Assembly: GCA_029256365.1 (NCBI GenBank)
Contig: JAQSYB010000080.1
Span: 1 to 7,788 of the forward strand
Reading direction: 5' to 3'
Source: Clostridia bacterium
GTDB lineage: Bacteria; Bacillota; Clostridia; Lutisporales; Lutisporaceae
Length of the DNA stretch: 7,788 bases
Shown: one piece after another, positions 1 through 7,450 of the stretch
Layout: the number at the start of each line of letters is the position of its first letter
Position numbering within the stretch: the stretch's first letter is position 1
Program-made: the position numbers and the translations under genes
Notes under the pieces: generated by a model
Told to the model about the DNA's origin: nothing
The model's input: the letters and a program-made list of their open reading frames with translations, nothing else
The model's database searches: none

Positions 1-14
1 TATTGGAGGAAATA

Positions 15-1028
15 ATGTTTGATTTAAGATATAGAGTAACTGGGGAACATGTATGGACAGGTCGTATTGACAGCGAAACCAACTATGATGCTTTTAGACT
101 GCATCAGTGGGTACAGAGAATCGATTTGAGAGATAAGGCTTTGAATATTGATGCAGGGAAGCTGGGAATTGCTTTTATAGGCTTTTGCAGCGATGAAGGT
201 GTTAAGAGGAATTTGGGTAGAGTGGGTGCTGCCAAGGGACCACAAAATATTAGAGCAGCATTGGCAAATCTACCCTGTAGATTTACGCAAGAAGTGAAGC
301 TATTTGATGCTGGGGATATACTTTGCGAGGATGAAAATCTTGAGGAAAGCCAAAAGCTTCTTGCAATAGCAGTGGACAAGCTTTTGGAATTAAAGCTTTT
401 TCCAATCGTATTGGGAGGCGGCCATGAAGTAGCCTTTGGACATTATATGGGAATATTGAACAACCTAAGCAAAATAGAGCAAAAGCCTAAAATAGGCGTA
501 ATAAACTTTGATGCGCATTTCGACTTGAGACCCTATCCCAATGGCGGAAGCTCAGGCACCATGTTTCGACAAATTGCCGATGTAAGTGAGAGTAGGGGTT
601 TGAAGTATTCCTATTTCTGCATGGGAGTGCAAAAGCACGGAAATACAATCGAATTGTTTAAAACAGCGGACAGACTGGGTGCACAATATATACTGGCAAA
701 GGATATCATTAGCAGTGACAACTGGAGCATGCTGGAGAGACTGGATGACTTTATAAAGCACAATGACCACATTTACATCACCATATGCGCAGATGTATTC
801 TCCTCTGCTTTTGCACCGGGAGTAAGCGCTACGCAGCCCTTAGGCTTAGACCCTGAGGGGGTATTGAAGTTTATAAAATATATATTGAAGTCAAACAAAA
901 CAGTCAGCTTTGATATCGCTGAGGTATCTCCAAGATTTGACTTGGACAATACCACAGCAAATCTGGCGAAGGTTTTGATATTTGCAGTCATTGATACCCT
1001 AGCGCAAATGAAGGATTTGGCATTGTAA
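15..1028 (+). CDS. hutG: Formimidoylglutamase (arginase/ureohydrolase family)
   Basis: This enzyme hydrolyses N-formimidoyl-L-glutamate to glutamate and formamide, the last step of one cytoplasmic histidine degradation route, using a dinuclear Mn centre. The 337-residue protein has the usual family length. It shows the N-terminal signature GFCSDEGVKRNLGR typical of proteobacterial-type HutG, GGGHE (134-138), DAHFD (166-170; D166, H168 and D170 are metal ligands) and DIAEVSP with E303. The third metal motif reads ICADVF (257-262): D260 is present, but Cys258 occupies the place of the first Asp of the usual DxD. The ATG at 15 is chosen because GGAGG (5-9) lies five bases upstream; an in-frame TTG at 3 lies on top of that site. 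The gene starts at the window edge, so it may follow other hut genes. A different ureohydrolase (agmatinase-like) is the main alternative, but the HutG-type signatures make it less likely. Confidence 0.88.
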   Translation: MFDLRYRVTGEHVWTGRIDSETNYDAFRLHQWVQRIDLRDKALNIDAGKLGIAFIGFCSDEGVKRNLGRVGAAKGPQNIRAALANLPCRFTQEVKLFDAGDILCEDENLEESQKLLAIAVDKLLELKLFPIVLGGGHEVAFGHYMGILNNLSKIEQKPKIGVINFDAHFDLRPYPNGGSSGTMFRQIADVSESRGLKYSYFCMGVQKHGNTIELFKTADRLGAQYILAKDIISSDNWSMLERLDDFIKHNDHIYITICADVFSSAFAPGVSATQPLGLDPEGVLKFIKYILKSNKTVSFDIAEVSPRFDLDNTTANLAKVLIFAVIDTLAQMKDLAL

Positions 1029-1069
1029 AAAAGTGGATGGATTAGTAAAACTAATCCATCCACTTTTTT
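1027..1069. terminator. Bidirectional intrinsic terminator between hutG and the siderophore-binding protein gene
   Basis: A perfect 13-bp stem (1033-1045 with 1051-1063) encloses the loop TAAAA. It is flanked by six A on the left and six T on the right, so the pairing extends to 19 bp and a U-tract follows the stem on both strands. The left A-tract overlaps the hutG stop codon (1026-1028), and the convergent gene stops at 1074. It should therefore end both transcripts. Its outer stem GTGGATGG/CCATCCAC recurs in the terminator at 5137-5176. Confidence 0.93.
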
Positions 1070-1073
1070 ACAA

Positions 1074-2039
1074 CTAGAATATATCTGAATTTAAGAATTT
1101 TTCAATATCGTTTAGCATTAGATTTGCGGCTTTTACTCCACCCGCAGTATTCCAAATTGCATCATCGACCTTGTAAACCTTATTATTTTTAACCACATCT
1201 AAAGTCTTAAACATCGGGTCCTCAAGCCACTCTTTTTCTCTGGCTGAGCCTTCTCCATTTCCTGTTTCATATGTGAAATAGAACATTACTTGCCCATCTG
1301 CTTCTTTTAATCTTTCTTTGCCAATTTCGACAGTAAACTCTTCACTTTGCTGACTTGCAGGTCTAGCAAAACCTATTTGCTTTAAAATTTTACCAGAGAA
1401 GGTATCTCCAAGATAAATTCTTGTCTTACCTGGCATAAATCTAACAATGGATAGCTCAGTCTTAAGCTTATCTCCGGCAAGACTAGATATTTCAGCTGCT
1501 CTATCATCAAACTTTTTAATTACTTCCTTACCTTCAGAATCTTTGCCCAAAACATTTGCATAGAATGCAAAGTTTTCTTTCCATTCGCCTCTTAAGGTAT
1601 TAGAATACACAGTCGGTGCTATTTGAGAAAGTTGATCATAAATCTTCTCGTGTCTCATCTTATTGCCTATTATTAAGTCAGGGCTTAAGGCTGCTATTGC
1701 TTCTATGTTAACTTGGCTTTCATCACCTAAGTTTTCAACACCTTCCATATCTTTATCAATATGACTGTACCAAGGATTGCCTGTCCAAGATCTTACTGCA
1801 CCCACGGGTTTAACTCCAAGTTCTAGTAATGCTTCTGTACCTTCGTTAGTCAATATAACAATACGCTTTGGTTCACCTATTATTTCTGTCTGACCCATTG
1901 CATGTTCAATAACCCTTGTAGTTATATTTGTGTCAGTAGAAGTTTGTGTATCTGTTGTTTGTTTTGTTTGCGTACATGCTGCTAACAGAATTGATAGAGC
2001 TAGTACAGTGATTAAAACTAATATTCTTTTGGCTTTCAT
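1074..2039 (-). CDS. Iron-siderophore ABC transporter substrate-binding lipoprotein (FhuD/YfiY-like)
   Basis: This 321-residue protein is the extracytoplasmic binding component of a ferric siderophore importer. A positively charged N-terminus (MKAKR) and a hydrophobic segment lead to the lipobox L19-A20-A21-C22, so the mature protein should be lipid-anchored at Cys22. A Thr/Gln-rich linker (about 23-42) follows, then a two-lobe periplasmic-binding-protein fold of the Peripla_BP_2 family. Stretches such as NEGTEALLELGVKPVGA, IGNKMRHEKIYDQLSQIAPT and DAIWNTAGGVKAANLML resemble, from memory, Bacillus YfiY-type receptors for hydroxamate-carboxylate siderophores. The substrate is an inference, because I could not run an alignment. 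The ATG has a good AAGGAG site (2047-2052 on this strand) seven bases upstream. The gene is transcribed away from its partner permeases through a shared control region and ends at the terminator it shares with hutG. Confidence 0.92.
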   Translation of the reverse strand: MKAKRILVLITVLALSILLAACTQTKQTTDTQTSTDTNITTRVIEHAMGQTEIIGEPKRIVILTNEGTEALLELGVKPVGAVRSWTGNPWYSHIDKDMEGVENLGDESQVNIEAIAALSPDLIIGNKMRHEKIYDQLSQIAPTVYSNTLRGEWKENFAFYANVLGKDSEGKEVIKKFDDRAAEISSLAGDKLKTELSIVRFMPGKTRIYLGDTFSGKILKQIGFARPASQQSEEFTVEIGKERLKEADGQVMFYFTYETGNGEGSAREKEWLEDPMFKTLDVVKNNKVYKVDDAIWNTAGGVKAANLMLNDIEKFLNSDIF

Positions 2040-2082
2040 TTTGATTCTCCTTATTATTTAGATTTGATTTTACATTCTAGAT

Positions 2083-2110
2083 ATTATCACATCTGTTTTT
2101 TAAATGCAAA
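2083..2110 (-). promoter_or_regulatory. Probable promoter of the siderophore-binding protein gene
   Basis: Read on the minus strand, GATAAT (2083-2088) is preceded by TGT, giving an extended -10. A weak -35, TTTGCA (2105-2110), lies 16 bases further upstream. The -35 falls inside the left Fur-like box. The match is imperfect, but position and overlap fit an iron-repressed promoter; the start site would lie roughly 35-40 bases before the coding start. Confidence 0.45.
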
Positions 2111-2122
2111 TGATTTTCATTT
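2105..2122. promoter_or_regulatory. Fur-like operator, left box
   Basis: Positions 2105-2119 match the 7-1-7 Fur consensus (TGATAAT-n-ATTATCA) at 11 of 14 positions. A perfect palindrome, AAATGA-TTT-TCATTT, spans 2108-2122. The box covers the likely -35 of the leftward promoter, as expected for repression by Fe2+-Fur. The protein that binds is inferred; Fur is not encoded in the window. Confidence 0.65.
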
Positions 2123-2127
2123 ATACA

Positions 2128-2142
2128 TGATAACCATTTTCA
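2128..2142. promoter_or_regulatory. Fur-like operator, right box
   Basis: TGATAAC-C-ATTTTCA matches the 7-1-7 Fur consensus at 12 of 14 positions. It ends directly before the -35 hexamer of the rightward promoter. It repeats the word ATTTTCATT of the left box at a 23-bp offset, about two helical turns, so two Fur dimers could sit on the same face of the DNA. Confidence 0.7.
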
Positions 2143-2171
2143 TTGACATGTTTATTCTTATAATTTATACT
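2143..2171 (+). promoter_or_regulatory. Sigma-A-type promoter of the permease-ATPase operon
   Basis: A perfect TTGACA (2143-2148) is separated by exactly 17 bases from TATACT (2166-2171, five of six consensus). Transcription should begin near 2178, leaving a leader of about 60 bases before the first permease gene. The right Fur-like box abuts the -35, so the operon is probably shut off by iron. Confidence 0.75.
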
Positions 2172-2236
2172 TTTAGAAGAAATAAATAATTGGTTTTAAA
2201 CTAAGACTTTAAGATAACATTGAAAGGATGAATGAT

Positions 2237-3262
2237 GTGATTAATAGGAAAATTACTGAACTTACATTAAAAAGTAATAAGTCGAAATTTCTGTTTTTGA
2301 TTGGACTTATATTTTTGCTAATTGCTTTCTTTTTTGCAAGTTTACTATTGGGATATATAAAAACTGACTTTAATGATTTGGTAAATACGTATTCCAACTA
2401 CACGGATAGTATAGAACAAATTGTAATTATGACCTCACGAATGCCCAGAGCGCTTACTGCTCTTTTTATAGGTGCAAGCTTGAGTGTATCTGGTTTGCTT
2501 ATGCAGATACTAACAAAAAATCCAATGGCTTCTCCAGGTTTACTAGGAGTAAACTCAGGTGCCGCATTTTTCATGGTATTCGCATATAGTTTTATCCCAA
2601 ATCTAACCCAAAACTATTTGATGCTGTTTTCATTTGTTGGAGCAGCTTTAGCAGTATTATTGGTATATGCACTAGCAGGAGGCATAAGAGGAACTATACA
2701 AACCTTTGATTTAACTCTAGCGGGAGCTGCTATATCTGCTATTTTTATTTCATTTACTCAAATTGTCCTTTATAAGGACCAAAAAACAATGGAAGAGGTT
2801 CTGTTTTGGCTTACAGGCGCTGTTGAAGGTAGAAGCATGGATGCATTGTTCAAGGTAATTCCAATTATGCTAATCAGTTGGGTTATTTGTTTTTTACTTG
2901 CAAAACGACTAAATCTATTTTCACTGGGGGAAGAAATAGCAAAGGGTCTTGGGCTAAATATTGAGCTCCTGAAGCTGCAAATAATATTACTTGTAGTTGT
3001 ACTTGCCGGTGCTTCAGTGGCTGTAGCAGGTCCAATTGCCTTGGTTGGGCTGATTATTCCCCACTTTACCCGCTTTTTAGTAGGTTCGGAATTTAAATGG
3101 GCAATACCATACAGTATCGTACTGGGAGCTATACTGCTGTTATCAGCAGATGTTGCTTCTCGCTTTATTATATTCCCAAAGGAAATTCCTGTTGGAGCAG
3201 TAACAGCTATTCTCGGCACCCCATTTTTTATATATATTGCAAGAAAGGCGGAAAATAAGTAA
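2237..3262 (+). CDS. Iron-siderophore ABC transporter permease, FecCD family (first subunit)
   Basis: This integral membrane protein forms one half of the channel that moves ferric siderophore inward. The 341 residues are rich in hydrophobic helices after a short basic N-terminus. FecCD hallmarks are MPRALTALFIGASLSVSG (69-86), KNPMASPGLLGVNSG (94-108), the likely ATPase-coupling segment GEEIAKGLGL (231-240) and GPIALVGLIIPH (265-276). I chose the GTG at 2237 because AAAGGA (2223-2228) lies eight bases before it. The in-frame ATG at 2228 would add three residues but has that AAAGG touching it with no spacer, so it is the weaker candidate. The stop TAA shares its last base with the next gene's ATG, so the two permeases are probably made in equal amounts by translational coupling and pair as a heterodimer. 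Confidence 0.92.
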   Translation: MINRKITELTLKSNKSKFLFLIGLIFLLIAFFFASLLLGYIKTDFNDLVNTYSNYTDSIEQIVIMTSRMPRALTALFIGASLSVSGLLMQILTKNPMASPGLLGVNSGAAFFMVFAYSFIPNLTQNYLMLFSFVGAALAVLLVYALAGGIRGTIQTFDLTLAGAAISAIFISFTQIVLYKDQKTMEEVLFWLTGAVEGRSMDALFKVIPIMLISWVICFLLAKRLNLFSLGEEIAKGLGLNIELLKLQIILLVVVLAGASVAVAGPIALVGLIIPHFTRFLVGSEFKWAIPYSIVLGAILLLSADVASRFIIFPKEIPVGAVTAILGTPFFIYIARKAENK

Positions 3263-4329
3263 TGAATAGCTTAATAGTTGCTCGTAAGGGACGATTGTCC
3301 TTCATATATGAAAAAAGAAGTGCATTGATATTAATTATTACAGCTCTTGTCTGCATATTTTCTGTATTTCTTAGTCTAAGTATGGGACAAAAGTATATTT
3401 CTATATTTAGGGTAATACAGATACTGTTTGATGGCAGCACCGGTGGTGATTCACTTATTATAAATACCATAAGACTACCGAGAACGTTGGTTGCATTATT
3501 TGTTGGTACTTCACTAGGTCTATCAGGAGCAATTCTTCAGGGTGTTGTAAAAAATCCTCTGGCTGCACCTAACATCATAGGTATAACTGATAGCGGTTCT
3601 GTAGGGGCTTTGGTGTTTCTTACATTGTTTACAGATCCAAAAAACAATGGGCTGACCACCAGCATTTTTTATATGCCTGTATTTGCTTTTGCAGGTGCTT
3701 TTATAGCAGTATTGATAGTATACCTGCTTGCATACAAAAAAGGAGTTACGCCATACAGGCTTATTATGATAGGTATTGCTGTGGCTGGTGCTGCAAAAGC
3801 AATAACATCGATACTAATAATTAATGGACCGGTGGTATTTATAAAAGAAGCACAGTTATGGATTACCGGAACGGTATATGGGACGAACTGGACTCATGTT
3901 AAGCTTATGTTTCCTTGGTTCTTAGTACTTTTTATTGTGACTCTTATATATACAAGAGAGCTTAATATTCAGAACTTGGATGATGGTATAGCAGTCGGTT
4001 TGGGTAGCTCAGTTGAAAAGAAGCGCTTCCAGTTAATGATTCTTAGTGCCGCACTTGCAAGCGGAGCAGTGGCTGTAGGCGGCGGAATCGGCTTTGTGGG
4101 GCTTATCGCTCCTCACATATGTAGAAAGCTGACAAATTCAAGCTTTGGAAATGTATTGCCGCTATCTGCTGTCGTAGGCGGCATCATAGTAGTGCTATCA
4201 GATATAGCAGCACGAACGCTGCTGTTCCCTCTGGATCTTCCGGTTGGAATATTTACGGCAGGTATTGGTGCACCGTTTTTTGTCTATCTATTGTTCAAGA
4301 GTCAGCGGGCTCTTAGGAGGGGATTTTAA
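3262..4329 (+). CDS. Iron-siderophore ABC transporter permease, FecCD family (second subunit)
   Basis: This is the second, non-identical channel subunit of the importer. The 355-residue protein has an N-terminal cytoplasmic stretch of about 20 residues and then multiple transmembrane helices. FecCD motifs are RLPRTLVALFVG (71-82), GVVKNPLAAPNIIGITDSG (94-112), the probable ATPase-coupling segment LDDGIAVGLG (239-248), GIGFVGLIAPH (275-285) and the C-terminal LPVGIFTAGIGAPFF (326-340). The WITGTVYGTNW stretch (200-210) is of the FecD/FhuG/YfhA type. The ATG overlaps the preceding stop by one base, and the stop TAA overlaps the next ATG in the same way. The gene is intact and shows nothing unusual in its motifs. 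Confidence 0.93.
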   Translation: MNSLIVARKGRLSFIYEKRSALILIITALVCIFSVFLSLSMGQKYISIFRVIQILFDGSTGGDSLIINTIRLPRTLVALFVGTSLGLSGAILQGVVKNPLAAPNIIGITDSGSVGALVFLTLFTDPKNNGLTTSIFYMPVFAFAGAFIAVLIVYLLAYKKGVTPYRLIMIGIAVAGAAKAITSILIINGPVVFIKEAQLWITGTVYGTNWTHVKLMFPWFLVLFIVTLIYTRELNIQNLDDGIAVGLGSSVEKKRFQLMILSAALASGAVAVGGGIGFVGLIAPHICRKLTNSSFGNVLPLSAVVGGIIVVLSDIAARTLLFPLDLPVGIFTAGIGAPFFVYLLFKSQRALRRGF

Positions 4330-5114
4330 TGAATATTTCAACTAGCAATTTAACACTTGGTTATGGAGACTTTATTGTTCTTAAGGATATAAATGTAACG
4401 ATACCAAAAAATAAAATTACGATATTAGTTGGTAGTAATGGCTGTGGTAAGTCTACACTGTTAAAAACAATGGCAAGATTATTAAAACCAATATCCGGCA
4501 AAGTGGCTCTTGGAGACATGGATATATTTGAGAGGCCATCAAAGGAAATTGCAAAGGAGCTTGCGATTCTTACTCAGTCCCCTGACGCACCTTCTGATTT
4601 GACCGTGTTTAACCTTGTAAAGCAAGGAAGATACCCTTATCAAAGCTGGTTTAGCCAGTGGAGCAAAGAGGATGAAGATATAGTTGAATATGCCTTGGAA
4701 AAGACAGGCTTGTCTGATATCAGGAATAAGAAGCTTTCTGAATTATCCGGTGGTCAAAAGCAAAGAGTATGGATTGCAATGACCCTAGCTCAGCAAACAG
4801 AAATAATTTTACTGGATGAGCCGACTAACCATCTGGATATAAAGTATAAGATTGAAGTGCTGGATTTGCTTAAGCACCTTAATCAGCATGAAGGTAGGAC
4901 AATCGTTATGGTACTTCACGACATTAACTTGGCATGTAGATATGCAGATCATATAATAGCCATAAAAGATGGGAAAGTATATGATGAAGGAAATCCCATA
5001 GAAATTATTACTGAGAAATTAATAAATGATGTTTTTGATATTAATGCTAAGATTATTGAATGTCCCCTTTTCAAGACCCCCATGTGTATAACTTATCAGA
5101 ATTTAAGCATATAA
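4329..5114 (+). CDS. Iron-siderophore ABC transporter ATP-binding protein (FepC/FhuC-like)
   Basis: This cytoplasmic ATPase dimerises beneath the two permeases and powers siderophore import. All nucleotide-binding motifs are present in its 261 residues: Walker A GSNGCGKST (35-43), Q-loop Gln83, signature LSGGQ (139-143), Walker B ILLDEP (160-165, catalytic Glu164), D-loop NHLD (167-170) and switch His197. The segment GRYPYQSWFSQWSKEDE (100-116) is typical of the FepC/FhuC branch rather than of amino-acid or sugar importers. AGGAGG (4315-4320) lies eight bases before the ATG, the strongest ribosome site in the operon, and the ATG overlaps the second permease's stop by one base. It is the last gene of the operon, followed within about 25 bases by a terminator. 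Which siderophore it serves cannot be told from the ATPase. Confidence 0.95.
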   Translation: MNISTSNLTLGYGDFIVLKDINVTIPKNKITILVGSNGCGKSTLLKTMARLLKPISGKVALGDMDIFERPSKEIAKELAILTQSPDAPSDLTVFNLVKQGRYPYQSWFSQWSKEDEDIVEYALEKTGLSDIRNKKLSELSGGQKQRVWIAMTLAQQTEIILLDEPTNHLDIKYKIEVLDLLKHLNQHEGRTIVMVLHDINLACRYADHIIAIKDGKVYDEGNPIEIITEKLINDVFDINAKIIECPLFKTPMCITYQNLSI

Positions 5115-5136
5115 TGTATTTTAGCATCTAAGAAAG

Positions 5137-5176
5137 AAAGTGGATGGCTTGGTTATACCAAATCCATCCACTTTTT
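5137..5176. terminator. Intrinsic terminator between the iron transport operon and topB
   Basis: The outer stem GTGGATGG (5140-5147) pairs with CCATCCAC (5164-5171). After a small internal loop (C5148 against A5162-T5163), an inner stem TTGGT/ACCAA (5149-5153 with 5157-5161) closes on a three-base loop. Three A precede the stem and five T follow it, giving a strong terminator rightward. Leftward (topB) the tail is T-rich but interrupted, so function in that direction is less certain. The outer stem is identical to that of the terminator at 1027-1069. Confidence 0.88.
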
Positions 5177-5228
5177 GTTTTGTACTTTTTTTGATTTTCA
5201 GCACAATTTTATCAAGTACTGCTTTTAC

Positions 5229-7415
5229 TTATTTCTCCTGCATTGCCTTCCATTTTGCTAAGGCATCTGCCATGGTATCGTTTAGAGGCTCTTCTTTTTT
5301 CTGTTCCTGCATATATTTTGCTACTGTACGCTTGTCGCTGCTGTCATTTTTGGATTCCATTCTTTTGCTAAAGCTGGAAAGCTTTTCGCGATAACCGCAT
5401 TTGCAGGTAAATATTTTGCCTTCGCCTTCGCCCTTAAGTTCCATTTTTTTATGACACTCTGGGCAGCGAGCATTGGATACTTGTGAAACACCCTTGCGAT
5501 ATCCACATTCTCTGTCAGAGCAGACTAGCATTTTGCCCTTCTTGCCCTTGACCTCCAACAAATATTTGCTGCATTCAGGACAGCGTTCTCTGGTCATGTT
5601 TTCATGCTTGTAGGCTTCACTGCTGGCGATTACAGCAGAAACCAATTTTGAGGCATGGGTTCGAATATGGGTCATGAAAGCCTTTGCATCTGCTTTTCCC
5701 TTGCTTATTTCATGTAGCTGCTGTTCCCATTTTGCAGTCAATTCTGCAGAACGCAGTTCCTCTGGTGCCAAGCCTATCAACTGCGTACCCTTTGCGGTAG
5801 GGAGTATCTCTTTGCCCTTTCTTTCAATATAAAAGGTGCCGAAAAGCTTTTCTATAATGTCCGCTCTTGTAGCAGGGGTTCCCAGACCACTGGTTCTATC
5901 CAAAGCCTCTCTTAAGGCTGCATCATCTATAAACTTGCCTGGATGCTCCATGGCAGTGAGCAGGGTTGCCTCGTTGTATCTTGCTGGCGGTTTGGTTTTT
6001 CGATTTACGGAGTGGACGGATACAAATTTTAGTTTATCTCCTTTTTGAACACTGGGCAGGGATTGCTCTCTATCCTCATCATTGTTGGCTTCAGAGCTGC
6101 TCTTATCATCATATATGGCCTTCCAGCCCATGGCTGTAGTCACCTTTCCACGTGCATAGAGCTGTTCTCCAGAAGCTTCTACCTTAACTGTTGTTTGCTC
6201 ATATTGATAAGCTGGGCTCAAAACAGCCAAAAAGCGTTTTGCAACCAAGTCAAATATATTACGTTCCTCAAAGCTCAGGGAGGATAGATTTACTGACTGC
6301 TCAGTAGGGATAATTGCGTGGTGATCACTTACCTTGCTGTTGTCCACCAAACGATTGGTTGTATTGATCTTGTTGCGCAGCAGTACTTGCGCTGCTGCAG
6401 CATAGGGACCAACAGCTATGCTTTTTAATCTATCAGGCAGAGTAGGGACAATATCTGTTGTGATATGTCTTGAGTCTGTTCTAGGATAAGTAAGTACCTT
6501 ATGTCGTTCATATAGGGTCTGCATAATGGATAGTGTTTGCTTCGCAGAATACCCATAGCGTTTGTTTGCATCCCGCTGCAGCTCTGTCAAATCATATGCT
6601 AGAGGATGCGGCTCACTTTTGCCTTCCTTTTTCACATCAACAACATTGCCTGTTTGACCTTGAAGCCTCTGAGTAATTGTTTCTGCTTTTGTCTTATCAA
6701 AAAGCTGCGTGTTATTGCTATTTTTGTCACGCCAGAATAATGTGAAGCCATTGACCTTTGCTTCAATGGTCCAATAATCCTTGGGAACAAAGCTTCTTAT
6801 TTCATTTTCTCTTTGTACAATCATTGCCAAGGTAGGGGTCTGCACTCTACCTGCCGACAGCTGTGCATTGTACTTGCAGGTCAGGGCACGGGTTACATTT
6901 AACCCGATAAGCCAATCTGCTTCTGCACGGCTTTGTGCTGCCTGATACAGGTTTTCATAATCTCTGCCTGGCTTTAGACTGTTGAAGCCTTCCTGAATGG
7001 CTTTGTCTGTCTGTGAGGATATCCATAAGCGCTTAATTGGCTTTTTAAAGCCTGCTTTTTCAATAATCCAGCGAGCAACCAATTCACCTTCACGACCTGC
7101 ATCTGTTGCAATGACAAGACTGTCTATATCAGGCTGCTTCATCAGATTGCGTACTATGCCGTATTGCTTGGAGGTTTCCTTGATAACTGCCAGCTCCATT
7201 TTACCGGGAAGCATAGGCAAATCCTCCAAATTCCATGCCTTATATTTATTATTATAGACCTCGGGATCTGCCAAGGTCACCAAATGGCCCAATGCCCAAG
7301 TTACGATATATTTTGGTCCAATCAAGCACCCATTGCCACCTTGATTGCAATGAAGCACCTTTGCCAAATCTCTGCCTACGGAAGGCTTTTCTGCCAATAC
7401 CAATATTTTTCCCAT
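5229..7415 (-). CDS. topB: DNA topoisomerase III (type IA)
   Basis: This enzyme cuts and rejoins single DNA strands through a tyrosine-phosphate link, relaxing and decatenating DNA during replication and recombination. The 728-residue protein is essentially the length of Bacillus TopB. An N-terminal Toprim domain begins with LVLAEKPSVGRDLA (5-18, catalytic Glu9) and contains TDAGREGE (104-111). Further motifs are SAGRVQTPTL (187-196), YPRTDSR with catalytic Tyr310, SDHHAIIPTE (363-372) and GLGTPATRA (510-518). Two C-terminal zinc ribbons follow, with cysteines 612, 615, 632, 637 and 651, 654, 671, 673, then a charged Lys/Glu-rich tail. The ATG at 7415 is chosen because AAGGAG (7424-7429 on this strand) lies eight bases upstream and the protein then starts like other TopB. 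An in-frame ATG at 7469 adds 18 residues but has no ribosome site. The second acidic residue of the Toprim DxD is Gly107, which I recall as normal in Firmicute TopB. Confidence 0.96.
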   Translation of the reverse strand: MGKILVLAEKPSVGRDLAKVLHCNQGGNGCLIGPKYIVTWALGHLVTLADPEVYNNKYKAWNLEDLPMLPGKMELAVIKETSKQYGIVRNLMKQPDIDSLVIATDAGREGELVARWIIEKAGFKKPIKRLWISSQTDKAIQEGFNSLKPGRDYENLYQAAQSRAEADWLIGLNVTRALTCKYNAQLSAGRVQTPTLAMIVQRENEIRSFVPKDYWTIEAKVNGFTLFWRDKNSNNTQLFDKTKAETITQRLQGQTGNVVDVKKEGKSEPHPLAYDLTELQRDANKRYGYSAKQTLSIMQTLYERHKVLTYPRTDSRHITTDIVPTLPDRLKSIAVGPYAAAAQVLLRNKINTTNRLVDNSKVSDHHAIIPTEQSVNLSSLSFEERNIFDLVAKRFLAVLSPAYQYEQTTVKVEASGEQLYARGKVTTAMGWKAIYDDKSSSEANNDEDREQSLPSVQKGDKLKFVSVHSVNRKTKPPARYNEATLLTAMEHPGKFIDDAALREALDRTSGLGTPATRADIIEKLFGTFYIERKGKEILPTAKGTQLIGLAPEELRSAELTAKWEQQLHEISKGKADAKAFMTHIRTHASKLVSAVIASSEAYKHENMTRERCPECSKYLLEVKGKKGKMLVCSDRECGYRKGVSQVSNARCPECHKKMELKGEGEGKIFTCKCGYREKLSSFSKRMESKNDSSDKRTVAKYMQEQKKEEPLNDTMADALAKWKAMQEK

Positions 7416-7450
7416 TTCATTTTCTCCTTGTTCATCGTCATTCATATACC

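Noticed and set aside
2159..2164. Perfect TATAAT as -10 of the permease operon
   Set aside because: It lies only 10 bases after TTGACA and has no -35 at 17 bases upstream; TATACT at 2166-2171 gives the correct 17-base spacing.
2770..3219. Minus-strand frame of 149 residues inside the first permease gene
   Set aside because: It is antisense to an intact FecCD permease and its Ser/Thr/Pro-rich translation has no recognisable domain.
5140..5394. Plus-strand frame of 84 residues starting within the terminator
   Set aside because: It begins inside a terminator hairpin and lies opposite the topB 3' end, with no ribosome site; it is a shadow of topB.
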